Positions 1-8,403 are shown, counted from the stretch's first letter. The stretch: DNA of 64,000 nucleotides from Pyrobaculum ferrireducens (GCF_000234805.1 NC_016645.1:310001-374000), one strand, 5' to 3'. Notes: generated by a model from the sequence alone, not told the origin. A program made the numbers and translations.

Positions 1-379
1 TTAGGTAGGGTTTTATAGGGACTATCTCCAGCACCTCCTCCAGCTTGTCTCTGAACCTCTCGGCGTCTAGGGTGTAGGCGGCCATTCTGAGGTTTTCTAG
101 TACTGTGAGGTTTTGGAAGACGTTTTTTGTCTGCTGTAGGTAGGCTAGGCCGAGCCTGGCCCGTTCATGTGCGGGCATCTTGGTGGCGTCTCTGTCTCCT
201 ATGTAGACGCGGCCTCCGAAGATCTTTGCGATACCTGCGATGGCTTTGAGGAGGGTGGATTTACCGCTTCCGTTTGGCCCCACGACTGCGGTTATCTCGC
301 CGGGCCTAGCTTCGAGATCCACCTCGTAGAGTATCTGCAACTTTCCGTAGCCCGCGTTGAGGGATTTCGCGGCGATCAT
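1..379 (-). CDS. livF: LivF-type branched-chain amino acid ABC transporter ATPase (C-terminus beyond window)
   Basis: Second ATPase of a Liv-type importer for branched-chain or related amino acids, acting at the inner face of the membrane. Reading leftward from ATG at 379, 126 codons are visible: Walker A GPNGSGKST at about residues 34-42, then a Q-loop region (YLQQTKN) near residue 80. The signature motif and Walker B lie beyond the window edge. The start codon overlaps the livG stop (ATGA, 376-379), showing translational coupling. The frame is fully open and looks functional; only the 5' part of the gene can be judged. Confidence 0.93.
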   Translation of the reverse strand, partial: MIAAKSLNAGYGKLQILYEVDLEARPGEITAVVGPNGSGKSTLLKAIAGIAKIFGGRVYIGDRDATKMPAHERARLGLAYLQQTKNVFQNLTVLENLRMAAYTLDAERFRDKLEEVLEIVPIKPYL

Positions 380-1119
380 TCCCCTAGGTATATCTGGGCT
401 ACTAGGGGGTTTGTGAAGACTTGCTGGGGCGGCCCCTCGAGCACTACTTTACCTTCGTGCATGAAGTAGGCGTAGTCAGCGTAGTCTATGGCTAGGTCGA
501 GCCGGTGCTCCACGACTAGGAGCGCCACGCCGCTCTTGGCCAGATCTCTGAGCCTCTTGAAGAGGTCTAGGGCGAGGCTCGGGTTTAGCCCCGCCGCCGG
601 TTCGTCTAGTAGGAGGACCTCCGCCCCTGACATCACCGCCCGGGCCAGCTCAAGTAGCTTCATCTGGCCGCCGCTGAGCTCCCCCGCGGGCCTGTCCCAC
701 ATGTGGTCTAGCCCCACTAGTTTCAGCAACTGGAGGGCCCTCTCGGCGAGTTCCCTCTCCCCCCTCTGCCACCCGCCGAGGGTCGGCCTCTCCTGCTGGA
801 GGTGGCCCACCACCACGTTGTCTAGGACTGTGAGCCTATGCGCAATGCGGGGGGTCTGGAAGGTTCTGAATATGCCGAGCCTCCTCCGCTCGTGGGGCGG
901 CACCTTTGTTATATCCCTCCCGCCGTAGTATATCCTCCCCCCGTCTGGGGGGATTACGCCGGTGATTACGTTTATGAGTGTCGTCTTCCCAGAGCCGTTT
1001 GGCCCGGCTAGGAGGGTGAAAAAACCTGGTTTTACCTCGACGGTGGCCCCGTCGAGGGCCTTGACCCCACCGAAGCGCTTGACTACCTGCTCAGCTCTTA
1101 GTAATGGCCCAGATTTCAT
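376..1119 (-). CDS. livG: LivG-type branched-chain amino acid ABC transporter ATPase
   Basis: 247-aa nucleotide-binding subunit of the Liv importer. Walker A GPNGSGKT is at residues 39-46, Q-loop Gln at about 88, signature LSGGQ at 148-152, Walker B VLLLDEP at about 168-174, and the switch His in VVEHRLD near 205. The length is normal for LivG. The start lies inside the end of the upstream binding-protein gene (29-nt overlap) and the stop overlaps livF by 4 nt, so binding protein, livG and livF form one leftward operon. Confidence 0.95.
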   Translation of the reverse strand: MKSGPLLRAEQVVKRFGGVKALDGATVEVKPGFFTLLAGPNGSGKTTLINVITGVIPPDGGRIYYGGRDITKVPPHERRRLGIFRTFQTPRIAHRLTVLDNVVVGHLQQERPTLGGWQRGERELAERALQLLKLVGLDHMWDRPAGELSGGQMKLLELARAVMSGAEVLLLDEPAAGLNPSLALDLFKRLRDLAKSGVALLVVEHRLDLAIDYADYAYFMHEGKVVLEGPPQQVFTNPLVAQIYLGE

Positions 1120-2509
1120 AATCGGCGCTGTCTCTGTCCCCCGCCTCGTTTAGCTTGGTGTATCCCGAGGCGCCGAAGTACCTGCCGGCGACTTCGGGGA
1201 ATATCTGCTGTATCTTCTGGGTGTCTGTGGTGCCGGCTTGTAGTATGGAGTATGTGATTAGCCAGATGGCGTCGTAGGCGTTGTATGCATAGGAGTCTGG
1301 CTCTCTGTTGTAGTTCTGGAGTATGTAGTTGCGGACTCTGTCGTAGTAGGGGCTGCGGGCCGGGGCGAACTTGGGGCTGACAAACCCGCCGACCACCGCG
1401 GCGAACTCGGCGGCGTCGGGGACTAGCAACTCTTTGAGTCCGGTGGAGCCGTCTGCGCCGTACCATTTGACTTGCCTCAGCTCGGGGTATTTGGCGGCGG
1501 TGATGAATATGGTCTGCAACTCGGCGAATCCAAAGGCGGCGACGGCTACCTTATCTGCGCCGTATTTAGACACGGCGTCTCTAACCCTCTGGGCCAAGAC
1601 GCTTACCTCAGTGGAGAACTCGCCTTTCTGGGGGTCGTAAGTCGCGGCGCGGACCACCTCGAAGCCTCTGGACTGGACTAGGGACTCCAGGCCCTTAACG
1701 AGGCCGTTGCCCCAGTCGTCGTTGCGCCATATCACCACGACGGCCTTCACCCCCGCGTCCTGTAGAATCTTAGATATGGCCCTCACCTGTTTGTTGTCGT
1801 CTGGCGGGAGTCTGAATATGTAGTCGTTAGGTATCGCCAGCGCCGGCGCCGTGGAGGATATGGATATTGTGACCAGCTTATTCTCGTCGGCGTAGGGCTT
1901 CATGGTCCTAACCTCGCCGGAGGTCCTCACCACGTAGAACTTCACGCCTCTGCTGTGGAGAGCCTTCATCTGGTCAAGGGCCTTTGTGGGGTCGGCCGCC
2001 GTGTCCGCCACCACTACCCTAACTCTAAAAGTGGCGTTTATCTTGGTCAGATACGCGTTTACGTCTTGCTCCGCCAGCCTAGCCGCGGCGGCGGCCAACT
2101 CGCCTAGGGAGGCGAGGCGCCCGCTGAGAGGCTGCAGCACCCCGATCTCGACGACGTTCGGCGCCTCGGTGGGCTTGACGTCGACTATGACTGGGGTGAG
2201 GTAGCCGGAGGGGGGCTGTTGCGCGGGGGGCTGTCCCTTCACCACCTTGTCGTCGGCCGCTATGTACATCCCGATAAGTGTCCACTTGTAGCTAGGCGCG
2301 GCTGACGTGGTGGACGTCGCTGTCGGCGATGTGGTTGCCGTTGTCTGTGTAGTGGTTGCGGCGGGGGGCGTCGTCGCTGTGGAGGTGGTGGCTGGGGGTG
2401 TCTGTCTGGGTGTTGTGGTTTGTTGAGGCGGGGCGCTGGCGTAGTAGAGAAGCGCCGCCACTGCCACTACAACAACAGCTATGATTATTCCCATCACCGT
2501 CTTATTCAT
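1091..2509 (-). CDS. Liv-type ABC transporter substrate-binding protein (type I periplasmic fold)
   Basis: 472-aa extracytoplasmic binding protein of the LivJ/LivK class. A hydrophobic N-terminal segment (about residues 5-24) is followed by a Thr/Pro-rich linker to about residue 75, typical of archaeal proteins tethered outside the membrane. The ligand domain follows, starting with VEIGVLQPLSGRLASLGE, characteristic of type I periplasmic binding proteins. It is the first gene of the leftward livJ-G-F operon and diverges from the permeases livH-livM. The TATA element at 2527-2537 is centred about 24 nt from the ATG. Substrate is inferred as branched-chain or other neutral amino acids and is not proven. 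Confidence 0.92.
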   Translation of the reverse strand: MNKTVMGIIIAVVVVAVAALLYYASAPPQQTTTPRQTPPATTSTATTPPAATTTQTTATTSPTATSTTSAAPSYKWTLIGMYIAADDKVVKGQPPAQQPPSGYLTPVIVDVKPTEAPNVVEIGVLQPLSGRLASLGELAAAAARLAEQDVNAYLTKINATFRVRVVVADTAADPTKALDQMKALHSRGVKFYVVRTSGEVRTMKPYADENKLVTISISSTAPALAIPNDYIFRLPPDDNKQVRAISKILQDAGVKAVVVIWRNDDWGNGLVKGLESLVQSRGFEVVRAATYDPQKGEFSTEVSVLAQRVRDAVSKYGADKVAVAAFGFAELQTIFITAAKYPELRQVKWYGADGSTGLKELLVPDAAEFAAVVGGFVSPKFAPARSPYYDRVRNYILQNYNREPDSYAYNAYDAIWLITYSILQAGTTDTQKIQQIFPEVAGRYFGASGYTKLNEAGDRDSADYEIWAITKS

Positions 2510-2566
2510 GCTTGGATGTTTTGCTGTATTTTTAAGCTTTTTAAAAGCTGGTTTAGTCTCGGCTTT
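2510..2566. promoter_or_regulatory. Divergent promoter of the two liv operons
   Basis: 57-bp gap between the binding-protein start (2509) and the livH start (2567). A leftward TATA element (GCTTAAAAATA when read on the minus strand, 2527-2537) and a rightward one (CTTTTTAAAAGC, 2537-2548) lie back to back, each about 24-25 nt from its start codon. Both transcripts are therefore expected to be leaderless and probably co-regulated. Confidence 0.75.
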
Positions 2567-3529
2567 ATGAAGATAATCTACCTAGTGGGGGGCGTATTCG
2601 CCGCGTGGGTAGCCGTGTCTTGGCGTTTCTGGCCTAGGGAGGTGGCGGACGCCGTGGTGTACGCCTCTATTCTAGTGCTGGCCTCAATCGGCTTGACGCT
2701 CGCCTATCTGACCACGAAGGTGCCCAACTTTGCCCACGGCGTTTTTATCAACATCGGCGTGGTCTCAGCCCTCTCGGTGGCGCAGATTTACAAAACCGCG
2801 CCGTACGTCGCACTGCCCCTCGCCGTTGCGCTGTCCACCGCCGCGGCGCTGGGGCTGTACTTCTTCCTCCTGCCTCTCTACAGGCGGCAGAGCTCGCCGG
2901 AGGTTATGATGATGGCCACCATGGCCTACAACATTGTGTTTATAGGCGTCTTAAACGCCTATGCGGACTGGGCCGGGAGGGCGTACGGCATATTTACAAG
3001 AGGGATTACCCTGATGCCGTATGACGTCTCCATAGGGGGCCAACCCGGGGTCTACCTCCTGGCGCCGCTAGCCGCGGTCGCCACCTCGGCCGCTCTACAT
3101 CTTTTTCTCAAGACTAAGGTGGGGGCGGCTTTGAGGGCCGCCGTGGAGAACGAGGAGCTGGCCAGGTCTCTGGGGATAAATGTGGAGAGGATGTACGCCA
3201 TTGCCTGGGCCATAGCGGGCGCCGTGGCGGGGATAGCTGGGGTCTTTCTGCCGCTCTACATCGAGGCCACGCCGGACGTGGGGTGGTTGCTACTCGCCAG
3301 CTTCTTCGCGGCGAGTATAGTGGGTGGTCTTAGCAATATCTACGGGGCCTTGGCCGGGGGGGTATTGATGGGTTTTGTGGAGGTGCTGGGGACTGTTCAG
3401 TTCGCCAGCCTCCTCTACCTATTGTTTGGAATCCCCCAGTACCAAGTCACTGCCTACAGGCCGCTGGTGCCTCTCCTTGCGATCGCCGTGACGTTGCTTA
3501 TCTCTCCGCGGGGCTTGTTGGGGAGATGA
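2567..3529 (+). CDS. livH: LivH-type branched-chain amino acid ABC permease
   Basis: 320-aa polytopic inner-membrane permease with the conserved LivH features: an early KVPNFAHG segment and the cytoplasmic coupling region AAVENEELARSLGINVERMYAIAW at about residues 190-212. ATG 2567 is chosen over the much longer upstream-open frame because a TATA box sits about 25 nt before it and the upstream residues are Arg/His-rich and unlike the family. The stop overlaps livM by 4 nt (ATGA). Confidence 0.93.
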   Translation: MKIIYLVGGVFAAWVAVSWRFWPREVADAVVYASILVLASIGLTLAYLTTKVPNFAHGVFINIGVVSALSVAQIYKTAPYVALPLAVALSTAAALGLYFFLLPLYRRQSSPEVMMMATMAYNIVFIGVLNAYADWAGRAYGIFTRGITLMPYDVSIGGQPGVYLLAPLAAVATSAALHLFLKTKVGAALRAAVENEELARSLGINVERMYAIAWAIAGAVAGIAGVFLPLYIEATPDVGWLLLASFFAASIVGGLSNIYGALAGGVLMGFVEVLGTVQFASLLYLLFGIPQYQVTAYRPLVPLLAIAVTLLISPRGLLGR

Positions 3530-4626
3530 GGCCCTACGTCGGACTCGTAGCGTATCTGGCCAGCGCCGCGCTTGTGTGGGCCACTGGACGCGACGCGGCT
3601 AGCTACCTACTCACGACAGTGGTTGACATATCTGTATATCTCCTCATAACTCTCTCACTTAACCTAGAGGCTGGCATCGCCGGCATCCCCAACTTCGGCA
3701 GGGTGCTCACCGTTGCCTTCGGCGCCTACATCGCCGGCGGCGTCGTGGGGAGAGCGGCGCTGTGGATAGCCGGCCTTAACTACGACTACGTGGCCGATAA
3801 CCCCTCCGCTGTGTCTGCCCTCGCGAGAGGCTTATCACAACCCCAAGCCGCCCTCCTCCTACTCATGGGGCTGGCCGCCAGCGCCTTGGTCGGCGCGGCG
3901 CTGGGCGCCCTCACCTCTCTACCGGCGAGGAGGCTGTCGGCTGACTACCTGGCGATCACGTTGCTCGCCTTTGGCGACGTGGCTTACTACGTGGGGCTCA
4001 ACTACGAGCCGCTTGTAGGCGGCACTCTAGGCGTGGCGACGCCGCCGATATACGAGAGGCTTTTTGGAGGCGGCGCCGCGAGGGCAATCGGGGCCGCGCT
4101 GGTGTCAGCCGCCGTGGCGGCCGCCGCCTACGTCCTATTACTGAGGCTGGACAGATCGCCCTTTGGCAGGATTTTGAGAATACATAGGGAAGATCCCGAA
4201 CTGGTCTCTGTGCTGGGGAGGGACCCCGCGGTGCTGAGGGCGTGGACCATGGCTATCGGCGGCGCCGTGTCGGCTGTGGCGGGTCTCCTCTACGCCCTCT
4301 ACGTGGGGGCCGTGCATCCGAGGGGTTTCGAGAGGATAACCTTCACCTTCTACCCGTGGCTTATAATGGTGATGGGAGGCATGGGCAACAGCCGCGGGGT
4401 GGTGGAGGGCGTGTTTATATTTATAGTGATATACCGCCTCCTCGATATATACAAATACGAAGTGGGCGCCGTGGTGGGCTTCGACCCGGTGTGGCTTGGC
4501 TACATACTGTTCGGCGCCATGGCCATGGTGATCATATTGACAATGCCCAGGGGGATACGCCCAGAGGAGGTAAAGCCCCTAGCCGCGGGGCTGGCAACCG
4601 CCAGGCGGGAGGGGCAGGGCTCATAG
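3526..4626 (+). CDS. livM: LivM-type branched-chain amino acid ABC permease
   Basis: 366-aa second permease of the Liv importer. It has multiple hydrophobic helices, the early segment NLEAGIAGIPNFG (LivM hallmark) and the conserved coupling loop RSPFGRILRIHREDPEL at about residues 210-226. A GGMGNSRGVVEG segment near residue 285 matches the family C-terminal helices. It is translationally coupled to livH and is the last gene before a hairpin at 4648-4672. Confidence 0.93.
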   Translation: MRPYVGLVAYLASAALVWATGRDAASYLLTTVVDISVYLLITLSLNLEAGIAGIPNFGRVLTVAFGAYIAGGVVGRAALWIAGLNYDYVADNPSAVSALARGLSQPQAALLLLMGLAASALVGAALGALTSLPARRLSADYLAITLLAFGDVAYYVGLNYEPLVGGTLGVATPPIYERLFGGGAARAIGAALVSAAVAAAAYVLLLRLDRSPFGRILRIHREDPELVSVLGRDPAVLRAWTMAIGGAVSAVAGLLYALYVGAVHPRGFERITFTFYPWLIMVMGGMGNSRGVVEGVFIFIVIYRLLDIYKYEVGAVVGFDPVWLGYILFGAMAMVIILTMPRGIRPEEVKPLAAGLATARREGQGS

Positions 4627-4647
4627 GCGCCAACTGGGGCGTGTCGA

Positions 4648-4672
4648 GACGGCGCGTACGCCGGGCGCCGTC
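4648..4672. terminator. Perfect 8-bp inverted repeat after livM
   Basis: GACGGCGC and GCGCCGTC (4648-4655 and 4665-4672) can form a GC-only stem with a 9-nt loop, 22 nt after the livM stop. No U-run follows directly, so a terminator role is only a guess; crenarchaeal terminators are usually T-rich. It may be an RNA stabilising stem. Nothing else was recognised in 4627-4790. Confidence 0.35.
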
Positions 4673-4793
4673 CTAGTCCGACCTTGCTTTCCTGTATGCC
4701 GCTACAATGCCTGCGGCTCTCCACGAGCGGTTAGCGCAGTCCGCACGATTTCTTCGATTTAGTGTTGTTAGAAGTTGCTTCGGAGTAGAAACG

Positions 4794-4803
4794 CTTAAAA
4801 ATA
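4794..4803 (+). promoter_or_regulatory. TATA box of the peroxiredoxin gene
   Basis: CTTAAAAATA centred near 4798 lies 25 nt before ATG 4823. An alternative upstream ATG at 4805 falls almost on top of the TATA box and cannot be on the expected leaderless transcript, so 4823 is preferred. Confidence 0.7.
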
Positions 4804-4822
4804 CATGTTCAGCAGTAGAGAC

Positions 4823-5476
4823 ATGACAGAGATAAAGGGTCCATACCTCGGAATGAAGATCCCGGAGGATCTGTGCTTCAACACCGACCACGGCCAGAAG
4901 TGCTTCAGAGACTACAAGGGTAAGTGGCTGTTGCTCTTCAGCCACCCCGCCGACTTCACGCCGGTGTGCACCACGGAGTTCGTAGCGTTTAGTAGGAAGT
5001 ACGAGGAGTTTAAGAAGAGGGGTGTCGAGTTGCTGGGCCTCAGCGTCGACACCACCTACAGCCACATAGAGTGGAAGAAGCAGATTGAGCAGGCCTTCGG
5101 CGTCAAGGTGCCGTTCCCGATAATCGCCGACGTGGATATGAAGGTGGCCAGCATCTTCAACGCCGTGCCGCCGGGCCAAAACCTCACTGTGAGGACCGTC
5201 GCTTTGATAGATCCCGACTTGAAACTGGCATGGTTCGCCGCCTATCCCTACACCAACGGCAGGAACATCGACGAGATACTGAGAGTCATCGACGCAATTC
5301 AGTTCTCCTACAAGTACGGCTACGCCACCCCCGCCGACTGGAAGCCCGGCGACCCGGTCATCGTGCCGCCGCCGGCGACGGCGGAGGCCGCCGAGAAGAG
5401 GCTTAAGGAGCCTGACATCGACTGTAAATACTGGTGGTTCTGTACAAAGAAGTACGAGCTAGTCGTCAAGGCCTAA
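4823..5476 (+). CDS. Peroxiredoxin (archaeal Prx6-like thioredoxin peroxidase)
   Basis: 217-aa peroxidase that reduces peroxides through a cysteine thiol. The active-site block HPADFTPVCTTEF places the peroxidatic Cys at about residue 49. Two further cysteines near the C-terminus (CKYWWFC, about 201 and 207) match the resolving pair of archaeal hexadimeric peroxiredoxins such as that of Aeropyrum. The start is set by the TATA spacing. A short internally deleted copy of this gene exists at 7031-7126, left by a local tandem duplication. Confidence 0.93.
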   Translation: MTEIKGPYLGMKIPEDLCFNTDHGQKCFRDYKGKWLLLFSHPADFTPVCTTEFVAFSRKYEEFKKRGVELLGLSVDTTYSHIEWKKQIEQAFGVKVPFPIIADVDMKVASIFNAVPPGQNLTVRTVALIDPDLKLAWFAAYPYTNGRNIDEILRVIDAIQFSYKYGYATPADWKPGDPVIVPPPATAEAAEKRLKEPDIDCKYWWFCTKKYELVVKA

Positions 5477-5865
5477 AACCAGTCAACAAGCTTTTTCCAA
5501 GTCTCCACCACATATTTCATCCTCCTATACCTGCCAGGGATTTATTTTTCAAGCTCCCCCTCTATAGGCCGCTTTCCACATTCGCCAAGGCAACCCCACG
5601 TCAGCATATATACAGCTTGCAGACGGCCGCCGACTTGTCCAACTAACATCCCCATGTCTAGCTTGAAGCGGTAGATAAATCAATCAAAAGCGGCGAACGT
5701 CGCAAAGAACCATGCAGTTCTCTACTTGAGAGATATCTTCACTGCGCCGCCTTATGCCACTTATTTAAACTCGGCGCCTTTTTCTTCATCTCCTACACGT
5801 ATTTTTAAAGAGCCTCTTATCTCAACTCTGGAGCGTGGCTCCACACGTCTCTAGTTGTGTGGAAG
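5473..5865 (-). pseudogene. Decayed copy of the 177-aa hypothetical gene found intact at 7123-7656
   Basis: Read on the minus strand, the 3' end still encodes RRMKYVVETWKKLVDWF-stop, against RRRVRYVYETWKKLADWF-stop in the intact gene. Further nucleotide matches occur around 5660-5740 and 5810-5865. The frame is broken repeatedly and the region is AT-enriched. It keeps the same tail-to-tail overlap with the peroxiredoxin stop as the other copy. It is a relic of a tandem duplication and has no coding capacity as it stands. Confidence 0.85.
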
Positions 5866-5990
5866 ATTTATCTATACCCCAGTTTACATCTATGTAGGTG
5901 CTACTGGCGAAAATAGCAATTACCACAGCCACCTCTTCGGGCCTCCCCACGCGCTTCATGTCTAGTTCTCGCCTAAGCCTCTATGTCGAT
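5866..5990 (-). pseudogene. Decayed 3' remnant of an SDR gene
   Basis: The minus-strand sequence is clearly related to the 3' end of the intact SDR gene (7644-7770): both share the segments around ATTACC...CAGCCACCTC.TCGGGC and the end region near the downstream gene start. Only roughly the last 40 codons are recognisable, with indels. Together with the preceding remnant it fills the 570-bp stretch between the peroxiredoxin gene and the next ORF. Confidence 0.75.
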
Positions 5991-6044
5991 GTTTTATCTT
6001 TTTGCTGTAAGTAAAATACAAAATAGGTGTGAAAGTGTAGTTAC

Positions 6045-7019
6045 ATGGTCAATAAATACACGGTGTATATCGCCGTAGTTGCTGTGGTTGTATTAGCAAT
6101 TACTGGCTATATGGCCTACGCAGGTAGAGAGGCCGCTGAAAGCTTCTACCCCACGGAGGCGGCCGGGCAGAAGGTAGAGTTCAATAGTTATGAGGAAGCC
6201 ACTCAATATATAAACAATTTCTTGAGGGGAGTGTCTGATTTTCTCAGTTCAAGGTTAAGAGCCGCGTTGTCAGAGAGTAACGTTAGGTATCTGAATAGGT
6301 CTAAGCTACGCGGCACCGCTGTTGAGCATCTTTTAAATCGCACAGTAGCTGTTGTAGAAGCTAATGGTAAAACGTATGCGGTGGCGCTTCCACAGGGCGT
6401 AACAAACCCCACTGAAAGATTTGAAGTGTATGATGTCGAAACTGGTAGGAGAGTGCCGTCTAGGACAGTTGTAAAAAGTAGAGTAACTGGTGAATATAAG
6501 GTACCTATAGATCAAAACACAACTATAGTAATAAATATACGCGGTATCATATATAAAATTAATATAGATGATCAATCACAAGTTCAACCGCTAGCAGTAG
6601 TCACCGTATACAACTACTACGGCGTTACGTGGTACTTCGGCAACCAATGGGCAACATCGGTATACGCCGCTGGCTACTTTGCTATAGATATGCAGACAGG
6701 CGTAAAGGATATACTACCAGCTGGCTGGTTAGACACAAATTACAATATTGGGCTAACTGTATGTTACAGAGATGCGCCAGGTAAGGCTTATTATTCGGCT
6801 AATTATAGATACGGAGCAGTGCAGACAGTGGCGGTCCACTCTAATTTCATGTGTCCGGGCGCTACATGGCTTTACAGCTATCCATGGATAGGCATAGACG
6901 GCGTAACTGGGCAGTGGATATATCCAAATGGGATTCCAGCTGACAAATCGTGGAGTATAACAAACTGTCAATGTAATAACGTACAAACTGTCTATCCTCC
7001 TACGTTTCCCGGTAAGTAA
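6045..7019 (+). CDS. Unknown membrane-anchored extracytoplasmic protein
   Basis: 324 aa, no family recognised. The N-terminus has a single hydrophobic helix (about residues 5-25) followed by a long extracellular-type region rich in Tyr, Trp, Asn and Gly, with three Cys in the last third. It resembles an exported, N-terminally anchored beta-rich protein. A TATA-like AAAATACAAAAT stretch lies about 28 nt upstream of ATG 6045. The gene is visibly AT-richer than its neighbours and lies exactly at the junction between two tandem duplicate segments, suggesting later insertion. It could be a surface or virus-derived protein, but nothing in the sequence settles that. Confidence 0.7.
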   Translation: MVNKYTVYIAVVAVVVLAITGYMAYAGREAAESFYPTEAAGQKVEFNSYEEATQYINNFLRGVSDFLSSRLRAALSESNVRYLNRSKLRGTAVEHLLNRTVAVVEANGKTYAVALPQGVTNPTERFEVYDVETGRRVPSRTVVKSRVTGEYKVPIDQNTTIVINIRGIIYKINIDDQSQVQPLAVVTVYNYYGVTWYFGNQWATSVYAAGYFAIDMQTGVKDILPAGWLDTNYNIGLTVCYRDAPGKAYYSANYRYGAVQTVAVHSNFMCPGATWLYSYPWIGIDGVTGQWIYPNGIPADKSWSITNCQCNNVQTVYPPTFPGK

Positions 7020-7030
7020 ATCCCCCAGTG

Positions 7031-7126
7031 GCATTTAGCCGAAAGTACGAGGAGTTTAGGAAGAGGGGCGTCGAGTTGCTGGGCCTCAGCGTCGACACCA
7101 ACTACGAGCTTGTCGTCAAGGCCTAA
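7031..7126 (+). pseudogene. Internally deleted fragment of the peroxiredoxin gene
   Basis: In frame, it reads AFSRKYEEFRKRGVELLGLS then VDTNYELVVKA-stop. The first part equals peroxiredoxin residues about 56-80 and the last seven residues equal its C-terminus, joined at a TAC codon present at both break points. The 5' third of the gene and about 130 internal codons are missing. It lies directly upstream, tail to tail, of the intact 7123-7656 gene, exactly as the full gene lies next to the decayed copy at 5473. Confidence 0.9.
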
Positions 7127-7656
7127 AACCAATCCGCAAGCTTTTTCCAAGTCTCATAGACGTACCTCACTCTCCTTCTAAATCGCCTTGGTAGCCACTT
7201 CTCCAGCTCCTCCAGCCCTCCTCTGTAGGCGGCGTAGGCGGCCCTCCACATGTACCCCGGCAGGCCGGCGTCTGCGTATACACAGCCCAGGGGCGCCGTG
7301 CCCCTCGCCGTCTTCTCCACCTCCATGCCGAGGTCTAGCTTGAAGCGGTAGACGAAGCGGTCGAATGCTGAAAACGCGGCGAAGAACCACGCAGTCTTGT
7401 CTTCTAGGGCTATCTTCACCGCGTCCTGGAACCACTGGTTTTGCCAAATAGTCCCTCTCCTGACCACCTCCCCCAGCTCTCTGAGGCTGACCTCCGCCGA
7501 GATGACCGGCCTACTTCTCCACACGCCGCCGTACGTCACCTCTGTGAAATACGCTGCCCTCTCCACCTCGGCGACTCTTATCTTCAAGACTCCCCTTATC
7601 TCAGCCCTAGACCTCAGCTCCACGTAGAATCCGTGTGGCAGATTTAACCATACCAC
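7123..7656 (-). CDS. Conserved hypothetical protein next to SDR
   Basis: 177 aa, GTG start, not recognised. It looks soluble and rich in aromatic residues and Arg, with an N-terminal half that could form a beta-rich domain and a helical, strongly basic C-terminus (RRFRRRVRYVYETWKK). The start overlaps the SDR stop by 13 nt, so it is probably co-transcribed with and coupled to that gene. That it was a real gene is supported by the diverged relic at 5473-5865, whose best conserved parts align in the same frame. Confidence 0.75.
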   Translation of the reverse strand: MVWLNLPHGFYVELRSRAEIRGVLKIRVAEVERAAYFTEVTYGGVWRSRPVISAEVSLRELGEVVRRGTIWQNQWFQDAVKIALEDKTAWFFAAFSAFDRFVYRFKLDLGMEVEKTARGTAPLGCVYADAGLPGYMWRAAYAAYRGGLEELEKWLPRRFRRRVRYVYETWKKLADWF

Positions 7657-8375
7657 CCGCCGTTGACGTCTATAAAGGCCCCGTTGATGTAGGAGGCCCC
7701 GTCGCCCACAAGAAAGGCGATTACCTCAGCCACCTCCTCGGGCTTCCCAACCCTCCTAATATATACCATGTTCCTCGCCCAGGTCTCTATATCCCCGGTC
7801 TGCGCTTTTTCGTGAAACGGCGTGTCTATAAGGCCGGGCAACACAGCGACGACTCTAATCCCCCGCGGCCCCAGCTCCTTCGCGAGGGCTCTGGTTAGGC
7901 CTAGGAGCCCCGCCTTGGCGGCGGCGTAGGCAAAGGCGCCTCTGCCGCCCCCCGTGTAGGCCGCCACCGAGCTTACATAGATCACGGCGCCCCCCTTCAT
8001 CAATGGCACGAAGAGCCTCGTCGCTATGTAGGCGCTGGTGAGGTTGAGATCTATCAAAGATCTCCAGTACTCCAGATCTGACTCCTCCAGCGTTCTGCGT
8101 TGCGGCAGGCCCCCGGCGTTGGCCACCAGTGCGTCTACCCTCCCGAAGGTACGGCCCACCTCGTCGGCGAACATCTTCATATCGTTCCACGACGTGGCGT
8201 CTGCCCTGCGGTAGAGGACGCGGACTCCGTGGCCCTCCGCCTCTTTAGCCACGGCGCGGGCCTGGGCCTCGCTCCGTAGATAGGTAAACGCGACGTCGTA
8301 GCCCCTCCTAGCCAGGGCCTTGACTGTGGCGGCTCCGATGCCGGTGGAGCCCCCCGTCACCACTGCCACGGGCAT
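7644..8375 (-). CDS. Short-chain dehydrogenase/reductase (FabG-like)
   Basis: 243-aa NAD(P)-dependent oxidoreductase with a classical SDR fold: cofactor motif TGGSTGIG at about residues 7-14, NAG motif (VANAGG) near 86, and catalytic Tyr/Lys in YAAAKAG at about 155-159 preceded by the Ser of VSSVAAY. The length is typical. Substrate cannot be read from sequence; 3-oxoacyl or sugar/alcohol reduction are the usual options. It diverges from the DUF429 gene across a 28-bp gap and is followed by the 177-aa gene in the same transcript. Confidence 0.9.
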   Translation of the reverse strand: MPVAVVTGGSTGIGAATVKALARRGYDVAFTYLRSEAQARAVAKEAEGHGVRVLYRRADATSWNDMKMFADEVGRTFGRVDALVANAGGLPQRRTLEESDLEYWRSLIDLNLTSAYIATRLFVPLMKGGAVIYVSSVAAYTGGGRGAFAYAAAKAGLLGLTRALAKELGPRGIRVVAVLPGLIDTPFHEKAQTGDIETWARNMVYIRRVGKPEEVAEVIAFLVGDGASYINGAFIDVNGGWYG

Positions 8376-8403
8376 ATACTCTATAAACTGGTTGTTTATT
8401 TAC
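8376..8403. promoter_or_regulatory. Crossed divergent promoter, SDR / DUF429
   Basis: Only 28 bp separate the two start codons. A rightward TATA (CTATAAAC, around 8380-8388) lies beside the SDR start and serves DUF429. A leftward TATA (GTAAATAAAC on the minus strand, around 8393-8401) lies beside the DUF429 start and serves the SDR gene. The two boxes are interleaved, so both promoters can hardly be occupied at once. Confidence 0.6.

Noticed and set aside
2420-2566. 49-residue N-terminal extension of LivH
   Set aside because: It overlaps the divergent binding-protein gene and its promoter; ATG 2567 has a proper TATA.
4627-4804. Possible structured RNA between livM and peroxiredoxin
   Set aside because: Only one hairpin found; no conserved RNase P, SRP or C/D-box motifs visible.
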